A DNA stretch of 5,252 nucleotides. Origin: Opitutaceae bacterium UBA3033. GTDB lineage: Bacteria > Verrucomicrobiota > Verrucomicrobiia > Opitutales > Opitutaceae. Each line of letters opens with the position of its first letter. Position 1 is the stretch's first letter. Positions 1-5,252 of this stretch are shown here, in pieces. Location: contig DFDG01000103.1 of assembly GCA_002367815.1 (NCBI GenBank), positions 1-5,252 on the forward strand, given 5' to 3'. The notes under the pieces were generated by a model. That model had not been told where the DNA came from. It worked only from the letters and a program-made list of their open reading frames with translations, and searched no databases. Made by a program: the position numbers and the translations under genes.

Positions 1-1
1 C

Positions 2-772
2 GGCAAAGCTCAGGTCGCCGGGTTTGACCCCACCAAACGGGAATCGGCCTATCGCCGAATATTTGCTCTGGTCTTGGGTCAGAAAAATCAACTCTGGTGG
101 GATCTACCCGCCATTGAATCATTCAATTTATTGCGGGCCATCTATGCGCTGCCCGCCGATCAATTTCAGAGCACCCTCGATGAACTCCTCGATTTGCTCG
201 ATGTTAGATCCAAAGTAAATGTGATGGTGCGGGAACTCTCATTGGGAGAACGCATGAAGATGGAACTGATTGCCGCCCTCCTCCATCGGCCACGCGTGCT
301 ATTTCTCGATGAACCGACAATTGGCTTGGATGTGATTTCGCAAAAGGCGGTGCGCAATTTCCTGCGCAACTACAACCGCCAGCACCGCGTCACGATCCTA
401 CTGACCAGCCACTACATGGCTGATATTAAAGCGCTCTGTGAACGGGTGATCGTTATCCATAAGGGGGAAAAAATCTACGACGGCGCCCTGGATCGCTTGG
501 AGGGCAACGCTGGCACCCGCCAAAAAATCATCACTTTCCTGCCCGCCCTTGCCGCCCAGGACAGTGTGGGCCAACCCGCCTTCCCCGAAAATTGGCAATC
601 CCAACACGGAGAAACCAGTCGGGATGAAGAGGGGAAATTTACCCTGAGGGTACCCAGTGAAAAAGTGGTGGCCGTATCACAGGAGATTCTGACGGCCGGC
701 CCAGTGGCTGATATCACCATTGAGGACATCCCCCTGGAGGATGTCATCTCCGAGTTGTTCAACTCCCACTAG
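2..772 (+). CDS. ABC-2-type exporter ATP-binding protein, 5' end off the window
   Basis: This is the ATPase subunit of an ABC exporter; it would bind and hydrolyse ATP at the inner face of the membrane to drive ABC-2 permeases. The frame is open from base 2, so the start and the Walker A loop lie upstream; 256 residues are seen. Visible elements are the Q-loop in GQKNQL (Gln at 80-82), the signature LSLGER (236-253), Walker B VLFLDEP with D and E (296-316), the D-loop GLD and the H-loop TSHY (His at 410-412). The wording around them (WDLPAIESF, LSLGERMKMELIAALLH, LTSHYMADI) matches from memory the COG4586 class of uncharacterised ABC-2 ATPases, which are about 325 residues long, so roughly 70 residues are missing. 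The residues after about 500 form the usual variable C-terminal extension. The permease partners are not in the window, and the substrate cannot be told. It ends in TAG directly against the stop of the convergent gene. Confidence 0.93.
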   Translation, partial: GKAQVAGFDPTKRESAYRRIFALVLGQKNQLWWDLPAIESFNLLRAIYALPADQFQSTLDELLDLLDVRSKVNVMVRELSLGERMKMELIAALLHRPRVLFLDEPTIGLDVISQKAVRNFLRNYNRQHRVTILLTSHYMADIKALCERVIVIHKGEKIYDGALDRLEGNAGTRQKIITFLPALAAQDSVGQPAFPENWQSQHGETSRDEEGKFTLRVPSEKVVAVSQEILTAGPVADITIEDIPLEDVISELFNSH

Positions 773-1627
773 TCACTGCTGATCACCCCGGTAATGGGTG
801 GTTTCCACGTCGGCACCAGTTGGTGCATCAGGGGCCACCAATCCATCAAAAGCCTGTTGGGTGGCTGCAGTCAGTGCCGCCGCCTCACATCGGGCGTTGA
901 CCCGCACCATAACCAGCTCGGTTGGGGCCAGAAGTTTCTCCACGTGCCGACCCAGGCCAAATGAGGGCAAGGGCACCTCTTTTCGCATTCTCAATTCCCG
1001 CAACAACCGGAAATTTGTCTCCGCCAGGGAACGATGCAACACATGCTGCGCCGCGCACAACTCACCGCGTCTGATCTTTTGTTCGATCCACAACCGGTCC
1101 ACCAACGCGCGATCGGCCAATTCAATAATTTCCTCTTTGTTCAACCGCACCCCCGGCATGTGTGACGAAACTTTTGCATAGAAACCGCCCCAGGATCGGT
1201 CGCCTTTGAGCATCCGATGACCCCCGTGAATGCAGGTGTTGATTTCATTCAGGGCTACCCTGAGCTGGGCATTGTATCGTTCCATACCCAGAGCCAGCCC
1301 CATGCGGGCCAGTCTGAGTTGGTTGACCGGAATCAGGATCAAATCCAATTGCCCGGTCGCAAAGAGCACCGTCAATTTTTGCACTCCACCGGTCGCTGGG
1401 CGCAGGCATTGCATTAAATATTTTTGCCCAGGTAATTTGGTGGCCCAATCCAATTTCGCTATTTCAGCCGGCCTTGAGGTCACGATATGGATATCAAAAT
1501 CAGCACCTTCATTGATCTCCTCATTTCCCAAAGGTTTGGCGGCGCTGGAACCGAATAATACTGCCGCATGGATGTGGGGTTCTCCATCAATCCAGTCTTT
1601 GATGCTTTGATACAGAGACAGACGCAT
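773..1627 (-). CDS. nucleotidyltransferase-fold protein, ANT(6)-like
   Basis: A 284-residue protein of the DNA polymerase-beta-like nucleotidyltransferase fold. Residues 23-29 (VLFGSSA) give the GS motif, residues 43-48 (DFDIHI) supply the paired metal-binding Asp43 and Asp45, and Asp95 in QLDLILIP fits the third carboxylate. All three catalytic acids are present, so it should be active. The arrangement, with a strand reading LTVLFATGQLDLILIP and a helical C-terminal half, recalls aminoglycoside 6-adenylyltransferases and related enzymes that transfer AMP to small molecules. The substrate is not predictable, and drug resistance should not be assumed. The ATG at 1625-1627 is preceded by only a weak GAAAGA ribosome-binding sequence. 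It lies 16 bases downstream of the decayed kinase gene on the same strand, which suggests a former operon. There is no signal peptide, so it is cytoplasmic. The C-terminal 150 residues carry no motif I recognise. Confidence 0.8.
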   Translation of the reverse strand: MRLSLYQSIKDWIDGEPHIHAAVLFGSSAAKPLGNEEINEGADFDIHIVTSRPAEIAKLDWATKLPGQKYLMQCLRPATGGVQKLTVLFATGQLDLILIPVNQLRLARMGLALGMERYNAQLRVALNEINTCIHGGHRMLKGDRSWGGFYAKVSSHMPGVRLNKEEIIELADRALVDRLWIEQKIRRGELCAAQHVLHRSLAETNFRLLRELRMRKEVPLPSFGLGRHVEKLLAPTELVMVRVNARCEAAALTAATQQAFDGLVAPDAPTGADVETTHYRGDQQ

Positions 1628-1643
1628 GGTTGAGTCTTTCGGA

Positions 1644-2084
1644 TCAGCAAGCTCGCAATGAAATCAATATCTCGGTCCCTTGCAGACCGGGACCCGCGTG
1701 AATTTCGCCCTGATGCAACCGGATGATTTCCTTCGCCAGAAATACCGCCATGCGACCCTGATTGGGCACATCCCCTATCACTGGTTCCGGCAGGATTCCT
1801 TCCAATTCAAGATTTCGGCCCTTCACTGAAATCAAAGCCGTCAATTCATCATGAGATCCGGTTGAACGCAGTTGGATGGTTAGGCCTGGATTGCCTCGCC
1901 CGGTTTGATTTTCGGACAGGTTGTCCAGTAAAGCTGAAAGAGCGAATTCCAGTAAGTCGCTCGCAACCGGCAACTGCACCGCATCCGGCCCCACCTCTAC
2001 CTCACATTTGCACGATGTGCCCAGTTTTATGACCAACTCTCGCAAATCAATTTCTACCGGGTCGGCTTCATCGAGGTTTTGCAT
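1644..2084 (-). pseudogene. histidine kinase ATP-binding (HATPase_c) fragment, degenerate
   Basis: This is the C-terminal piece of the decayed kinase, in the same frame as the H-box fragment and separated from it by one TAG. It starts with the usual interdomain text (DPVEIDLRELVIKLG), then an N-box-like FALSALLDNLSENQ, and ends with GRMAVFLAKEIIRLHQGEIHAGPGLQGTEILISL. That ending matches the G2 to C-terminal strands of HATPase_c domains (normally GLGL...I+..HGG.I......GT...+.LP). The G1 box, normally DxGxG, is replaced by ISVKGRNLELEG, so ATP binding is doubtful even with the stop removed. An ATG at 2082-2084 with AGGGG just upstream (a TTG at 2085-2087 is also possible) could let it be made as a 146-residue stand-alone protein, but the AGGGG is very close to the start. 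I treat it as a relic. Confidence 0.65.
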
Positions 2085-2090
2085 CAACCC

Positions 2091-2414
2091 CTATCTTTTG
2101 TTCAATCGTTCGAGGCTGCCGATGTCAGCTTTGAGGCTTTTGATCATTTCCGGGGCCATCTGGCGTTCCGGCACTTGCCTAAACGTGGCCAAGGATACCA
2201 ATGCATTGCCCAATTCGTGACTGAGGGTCAGAGCCAATTCGCGAAGCAAACTGCGCCGTTCTTCCCGACTGCGAATCATCGCATCGTGCACTTCAGAACT
2301 TGCTTCCTCCCAAAAAGCCCAAACCCCTCCATTTTCGTCCACCAATCCGGCACTCGCACGAAAAGGTTGATCGGGTAGCGGAGACACGCGGCCGACTTCC
2401 CGCGAACGTCGCAC
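2091..2414 (-). pseudogene. histidine kinase dimerisation/H-box fragment
   Basis: This is the open piece of the decayed kinase gene that contains the phospho-acceptor region, 107 codons if counted from a GTG at 2412-2414. That GTG is not a convincing start, because related sequence continues upstream in another frame. The H-box reads LALTLSHELGNALVSL with His66 encoded at 2217-2219, preceded by a charged helix (IRSREERRSLLREL) typical of the linker into a DHp hairpin, and followed by the second hairpin helix ending SLERLNKR. Upstream, SPLPDQPFRASAGLVDENGGVWAFWEEA may be the end of a sensory domain, which I cannot name. TAG at 2091-2093 stops it exactly between the DHp and ATP-binding domains. 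Alone it could not phosphorylate itself. Confidence 0.7.
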
Positions 2415-2576
2415 TTGACCAATAAGGGTCCCGCACCACCAAGGGGACCTGCCGCGACACGGGTTCGCCGGCAGCCAGCAAGAGTGTGCTGGGCAAATAT
2501 TTTGCCCCCAAGCTGGATTGCTCGGCCATCTGAGCCAGTCGGCACAACTGTGTCGAACGAGCCAGAAAGTGTCTTA

Positions 2577-2744
2577 GTAAACGGGCAAAAAAACGGCACG
2601 ACTGCGATCAGCATCATCATATGCCTGACCATCGTCCCGCACCCCCAAAGCAATCAGACCAAGCAATCGCCCGTTGTCATGAATGGGCACGAGCAGTCGG
2701 GCTCCCCAAATGGCCAAGCGATTGCGCGGGAAGCAGTTTCTACT
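2577..2744 (-). pseudogene. GAF-like domain fragment
   Basis: In a frame shifted from the receiver piece, the minus strand reads about 55 codons open between TGA at 2745-2747 and TAA at 2574-2576. The core, ARLLVPIHDNGRLLGLIALG followed by VRDDGQAYDDADR, is the characteristic second half of a GAF domain. There the pattern is LLVPL...GRLLGLI.LG, then a loop, then Y..ED..LL, as seen just before the H-box of many cytoplasmic histidine kinases. GAF domains bind small ligands or mediate dimerisation. The first half of the domain is missing. The reading breaks at a run of seven T; adding one T there continues the protein as AVFFARLLRHFLARSTQLCRL. The assignment is by pattern only. Confidence 0.55.
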
Positions 2745-2863
2745 TCAAATTCGGATGAAAGTGTGAATGCAATCGACTCACGTGGACCATATTCGTCATC
2801 AACCACTAGCACCAGTGGCTTACTTCCAAGCTAGGTCGAGACTGGGGTAATATCTGTCACCAT
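2654..2863 (-). pseudogene. truncated response-regulator receiver fragment
   Basis: From ATG at 2861-2863 the frame gives ten residues, a TAG at 2831-2833, then LGSKPLVLVVDDEYGPRESIAFTL and the following SSEFEVETASRA. The VVDDE stretch with the acidic pair at 2795-2800 is the first beta strand and acidic pocket of a CheY-type receiver, followed by helix 1 and strand 2. The rest, including the phospho-acceptor Asp at about residue 50-55 and the Thr/Ser and Lys switch residues, is absent. The frame drifts into unrelated sequence after about 2725 and ends in TGA at 2654-2656. It therefore cannot be phosphorylated. Either a separate response-regulator gene or an N-terminal receiver of the same protein was cut down and joined to the GAF-like segment by a deletion. 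Confidence 0.65.
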
Positions 2864-2997
2864 AAATTTGCAGCTACCTAAATGATTGTGCTAAAGGCAT
2901 GATACTGAATATCAACGTGTTTGCAGTTCGCGCTGGGTTGTGTCAAGGGAACGCATCTGGCATCCATTTGCCGTAACCCCTTAGAGCCAAATTTTAC
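2864..2997. promoter_or_regulatory. divergent spacer between the pseudogene and rmuC
   Basis: These 134 bases separate the ATG of the decayed minus-strand gene from the GTG of rmuC and must hold promoters for both directions if both units have their own. Visible elements are weak. On the minus strand, TTGATA (2910-2915) resembles a -35 box, but no good -10 follows at 16-18 bases. An imperfect 13-base palindrome with GATA/TATC arms lies at 2901-2913. AATTTTAC occurs at 2990-2997 and again at 3001-3008 around the rmuC start. No rho-independent terminator or RNA fold stands out. Confidence 0.3.
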
Positions 2998-4293
2998 GTG
3001 AATTTTACCATCATCGCACTCATTTCCGCCACCGTCGCCAGTCTCTTTACTTGGCTCGTTCTGCGTCAACGTCAGGCCACCTTGGTCGAGCGTTTGCGTT
3101 CCCGCGAAATCGAACTCGAACGAACCACAAAAGAGCTCGGCACTTTAAGATCCAGCGAGAACGAAATACGCAACCAACACGCCCGGGTCGAAACCGCCCT
3201 CACCGCCGAACGCGATGCCCACACCCGTCTGTCCAATGAATTCAAAGCACTATCCAGCGAAGCTTTGAGCAAAAACAATGACGAGTTTCTGAAACTCGCC
3301 CGGGAATCATTCGCCAAACTGCATCAGCAATCCGCCGACGATCTGGGCAAACGCCAGCAGGCCATCGATTCACTCGTCAAACCACTCACCGAATCGTTGC
3401 AGAACGTGAATTCTAAAATCGGGGAAATCGAGAAATCCCGCGCCGATGCCTACGGGCGACTCTCCGAACAACTGAAGAATCTGGGCACCGCGCAAAACCT
3501 GCTCCAAGCCGAAGCCGCGAAACTCACCACCGCCCTCAGTTCCACCACCACCGCCGGCACTTGGGGCGAACTGCAATTACGCAGAGTCGTCGAAATGTCC
3601 GGCATGTCGTCCTACTGTGATTTTGATGAACAGAGCAGCGTGACCACCGATGACAAAAGATATCGACCCGACGTCGTCGTGCGATTGCCCGGAGGCCAAC
3701 AAATTGTCATCGATGCCAAAGCTCCCAACGATGCCTATCGCGAGGCCGCCAACGCCAGCGATGAAACCGTTCGTCGCGCTTGCCTTGCCACCCACGCCGC
3801 CAAAGTCCGTGGTCACATCGATGCCTTGGGCGCCAAAAATTATTGGGAACAGTTTCAACCTTCCCCCGAGCTGGTCGTGCTCTTTCTTCCCGGTGATCAA
3901 TTTCTTTCGGGCGCATTGCAGTCCGACCCCACCTTGATTGACCGGGCCATCGCCAAGAAAGTCCTGCTCGCCACCCCTGCCACTTTGATCGCGCTTCTCA
4001 AAGCCGCGGCCTATGGTTGGCGACAGGAAGCGGTTTCCAAAAATGCCGAGGAAATCGCCAACTATGGCAGACAACTCCACGATCGAGCCGCAACCTTTGC
4101 CGAACATTTGGAAAAAGTCGGACGCGGATTGGAAAATGCCACCAAGGCCTACAACTCCGCCGTCGGTTCGTTTGAGCAAACCCTCCTACCCGGTGCGCGT
4201 AAATTTGCAGAGCTGGGTGCTCAGGGCACCAAGGAACTCATCGAACCATCGATCATTGAATCGGTCCCGCGGGAAATCACCAAACGCAGCTGA
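2998..4293 (+). CDS. rmuC: RmuC family DNA recombination protein
   Basis: A 431-residue RmuC homologue. In E. coli, RmuC is known to limit inversions at short inverted repeats, and the family has a restriction-endonuclease-like (PD-(D/E)XK) core, so a role as a membrane-anchored nuclease is likely. Residues 3-22 are one hydrophobic helix (N-terminal anchor), followed by a long charged, coiled-coil stretch to about residue 175. The conserved RmuC domain then begins: AGTWGELQL (186-194), RPDVVVRLPGGQQIVIDAKAP with Pro224-Asp225 and Asp239-Ala-Lys241 as the likely metal-binding residues, ELVVLFLPGDQFL (291-303) and KKVLLATPATLIALLKA (320-336). Length and layout are normal and no lesion is seen. 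The start is GTG at 2998-3000; it gives a complete membrane anchor, but there is no clear Shine-Dalgarno sequence, only TTAGAG about 12 bases upstream. The TGA is followed one base later by the next ATG, so the downstream genes are probably translationally coupled. Confidence 0.95.
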   Translation: MNFTIIALISATVASLFTWLVLRQRQATLVERLRSREIELERTTKELGTLRSSENEIRNQHARVETALTAERDAHTRLSNEFKALSSEALSKNNDEFLKLARESFAKLHQQSADDLGKRQQAIDSLVKPLTESLQNVNSKIGEIEKSRADAYGRLSEQLKNLGTAQNLLQAEAAKLTTALSSTTTAGTWGELQLRRVVEMSGMSSYCDFDEQSSVTTDDKRYRPDVVVRLPGGQQIVIDAKAPNDAYREAANASDETVRRACLATHAAKVRGHIDALGAKNYWEQFQPSPELVVLFLPGDQFLSGALQSDPTLIDRAIAKKVLLATPATLIALLKAAAYGWRQEAVSKNAEEIANYGRQLHDRAATFAEHLEKVGRGLENATKAYNSAVGSFEQTLLPGARKFAELGAQGTKELIEPSIIESVPREITKRS

Positions 4294-4294
4294 A

Positions 4295-4678
4295 ATGGCC
4301 GTTGATCCAATCAGTGCAGTTGAAGGGCGGTGGCAGGTCGTGCGCGCCGAGCTTGGTGGTCAACCGATGCCCGCCGACGCCGCCGAACAAGTGGAATTGG
4401 AATTTACCGCTACGACTTATACCGTACGATTCGGCGGTGAAGCCACCGATCACGGCATTCATAAAATTACCCCGACGGCAGAGCACCACCATATTGCGAT
4501 GACGGGGAAAATCGGGGTCAACGAGGGGAAAACCATCCCTGGAATCTTACAAATGAAGGGCGATCTGATGCGTATCTGCTACGCGCTGGAAGGTAGCACC
4601 GCTCCCACCGAATTCCGCGCCCCTCCGGGCACACTGTGCTATCTGGCCACCTACCGCCGGAAGAACGGCTCCCATTAA
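4295..4678 (+). CDS. TIGR03067-type domain protein
   Basis: A 127-residue protein with the layout of TIGR03067 domains. It opens with GRWQVVRAELGGQPMP (11-26), continues with beta-rich sequence LEFTATTYTVRFGG, and has a Gly-Lys-Thr-Ile-Pro-Gly-Ile turn (78-84, matching the family's GKT..GIY). It closes with GDLMRICYALEGSTAPTEFRAP (89-110), matching the family's GDTLKVC.A......P.EF.AP. The function of the family is unknown; it is most common in Planctomycetes and Verrucomicrobia, often as secreted or lipid-anchored copies or fused to sigma-factor-like proteins. Here there is no signal peptide or lipobox, so a cytoplasmic stand-alone domain is likely. A longer reading is open back to 4013, but that part overlaps rmuC in another frame and is not credible. 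The ATG at 4295 overlaps nothing and leaves one base after the rmuC stop. No ribosome-binding site is seen, which fits coupling to rmuC. Confidence 0.85.
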   Translation: MAVDPISAVEGRWQVVRAELGGQPMPADAAEQVELEFTATTYTVRFGGEATDHGIHKITPTAEHHHIAMTGKIGVNEGKTIPGILQMKGDLMRICYALEGSTAPTEFRAPPGTLCYLATYRRKNGSH

Positions 4679-4679
4679 T

Positions 4680-4937
4680 ATGCCACCTGAAGATCAGGAA
4701 TCGAGTGGGTTATGGAAACTGATCTGCCACTTTATTGACGAAATGAGCTGGCAGATGCTCGTTGCCGGAGGGTTGATCACCTTTTTCTTTTTCTACGGTG
4801 CGACCAACGCCGTGATTAAAATTTCTGGACGCGAAATCGCCTCCTTCAATTTTCCGCCCGGACCGGTATTCGGATTGGTCGGGGCCGGCTTCACTGCTAT
4901 TGCTGCAGCCATCATCAAACTGCGGCCTCGTGACTAA
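4680..4937 (+). CDS. small two-helix membrane protein, function unknown
   Basis: An 85-residue protein I do not recognise. After a polar N terminus with acidic residues (MPPEDQESS), it has a hydrophobic segment at about residues 26-46, notable for four Phe in a row (ITFFFFYG). A polar connection containing KISGREIASFNFPPGP follows, then a second, small-residue-rich helix at about 61-80 (VFGLVGAGFTAIAAAIIKL) and a basic tail LRPRD. This predicts an inner-membrane hairpin. It starts one base after the TAA of the preceding gene (TAATATG), with no proper Shine-Dalgarno sequence; GGAAG lies 16 bases upstream, too far to act well. Support for it as a real gene is its tight fit between two genes and its sensible membrane profile. 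Confidence 0.7.
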   Translation: MPPEDQESSGLWKLICHFIDEMSWQMLVAGGLITFFFFYGATNAVIKISGREIASFNFPPGPVFGLVGAGFTAIAAAIIKLRPRD

Positions 4938-4944
4938 TCCGCTC

Positions 4945-5252
4945 ATGCATCTCTCCGGCATTTTCATCTATCCAGTCAAATCCCTGCGGGGCATCGCCGT
5001 GCCCACCGCTCAACTCGATGCACTGGGACTGCGGCATGATCGCCGATTTCTGGTGGTTGACCACCAGGGTCAATTTCTTACCCAACGCGCCCTGCCCCGC
5101 ATGGCCCTCATCGAAACCGTCTTGGCCTCGGATGCATTGATCCTGCGCACCCCCGACGATGGATCCGCCCGCGTCAGCCTGAGTGGATCAGGCAATATTA
5201 TTTCCGTGCAGATCTGGCGTGACAACGTAAGCGCCGAGGACTGTGGACCTGA
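4945..5252 (+). CDS. MOSC N-terminal beta-barrel protein (YcbX-like), 3' end off the window
   Basis: The first 102 residues of a protein carrying the MOSC N-terminal beta-barrel domain. Its opening SGIFIYPVKSLRGIAV, then DALGLRHDRRFLVVDHQGQFLTQRALPRMALIETVL and finally IWRDNVSAEDCGP, match the start of YcbX/mARC-type proteins. There a MOSC domain follows, and the molybdenum cofactor is bound to reduce N-hydroxylated compounds; some members add a C-terminal ferredoxin domain. The MOSC catalytic Cys and any such domain lie beyond the right edge, so the full architecture cannot be judged. The chosen ATG at 4945 gives the usual family start (MHLSGIFIYPVKS) seven bases after the preceding TAA. A GTG at 4930-4932 is in frame and would overlap the previous gene by eight bases. 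Neither start has a clear ribosome-binding site. Confidence 0.9.
   Translation, partial: MHLSGIFIYPVKSLRGIAVPTAQLDALGLRHDRRFLVVDHQGQFLTQRALPRMALIETVLASDALILRTPDDGSARVSLSGSGNIISVQIWRDNVSAEDCGP

Larger units (their letters stand above)
1644..2863 (-). pseudogene. decayed receiver / GAF / histidine kinase gene
   Basis: This stretch codes for recognisable two-component signalling pieces, but not in one frame. Read on the minus strand, an ATG at 2861-2863 begins MVTDITPVST, then an in-frame TAG (2831-2833), then receiver-like sequence PLVLVVDDEYGPRESI down to about 2725. After a frame change comes GAF-like sequence ARLLVPIHDNGRLLGLIALG (about 2714-2590). A run of seven T (2587-2593) coincides with a second frame change into FARLLRHFLARSTQ and onward. 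A third change near 2415-2440 returns to the GAF frame, which carries the H-box LTLSHELGNALVSL. An in-frame TAG at 2091-2093 then separates this from an HATPase-like C terminus ending at 1644. The receiver stops after about 35 residues, before the expected phospho-acceptor Asp, so an internal deletion is likely. The lesions are too many and too scattered for programmed frameshifting. The nucleotidyltransferase gene follows immediately. I infer a dead gene; a poor local assembly is the alternative. Confidence 0.8.

Noticed and set aside
798..1610. Plus-strand open frames opposite the nucleotidyltransferase.
   Set aside because: The minus strand carries the catalytic motifs; the plus-strand products show no recognisable features.
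2091..2833. The two in-frame TAG codons as amber recoding (TAG read as an amino acid).
   Set aside because: The ABC ATPase at 2-772 ends normally at TAG directly against the next gene, and the decayed gene also has frame changes that recoding cannot explain.
2415..2834. A plus-strand open frame of 139 codons.
   Set aside because: Its protein is low-complexity and unlike any family, while the opposite strand shows recognisable receiver and GAF motifs. It is a shadow frame.
2901..2915. A minus-strand promoter with TTGATA as -35 box and an overlapping GATA/TATC palindrome.
   Set aside because: No good -10 box lies 16-18 bases downstream and the palindrome is imperfect, so it is only mentioned within the spacer entry.
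3577..4179. A minus-strand open frame of 200 codons inside rmuC.
   Set aside because: It lies antisense to the conserved RmuC core. Its Gly-rich, repetitive composition is what the complement of such codons gives.
4013..4294. An N-terminal extension of the TIGR03067 protein.
   Set aside because: It is in frame only by chance and overlaps the conserved end of rmuC. The sequence is Pro/Arg/Ser-rich without domain text, and the ATG at 4295 fits the family start.

Overview
The window looks like ordinary chromosomal DNA of a Gram-negative-type bacterium of moderate GC content. The best clue to its source is a protein matching the TIGR03067 pattern, a domain known mainly from Planctomycetes and Verrucomicrobia. 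A member of that group, perhaps Verrucomicrobia, is therefore the likeliest host. This is an inference from one family only.

Layout. Positions 2-772 (+) hold the 3' part of an ABC-2-type exporter ATPase; its start lies off the left edge. It runs tail to tail into a minus-strand unit (773-2863), and the two stop codons abut with no spacer. Read 5' to 3' on the minus strand, that unit begins with a badly decayed signalling gene (2863-1644). The decayed gene carries the start of a receiver domain, part of a GAF-like domain, a histidine-kinase H-box region and a degenerate ATP-binding domain. Two in-frame TAG codons and at least three frame changes break it up. An apparently intact nucleotidyltransferase of the ANT(6)-like type (1627-773) follows 16 bases later.

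A 134-base divergent spacer (2864-2997) separates this from a plus-strand cluster. The cluster is rmuC (2998-4293), a TIGR03067-type protein (4295-4678), a two-helix small membrane protein (4680-4937) and the first 102 codons of a MOSC N-terminal (YcbX-like) protein that runs off the right edge. The first two junctions are one base and the last is seven, so the four genes are probably co-transcribed, although their predicted roles are not obviously related.

No rRNA, tRNA, insertion sequence, CRISPR array, phage gene or defence system is visible. The most notable feature is the multiply broken receiver/GAF/kinase pseudogene beside an intact nucleotidyltransferase. I do not see a new biological system here.
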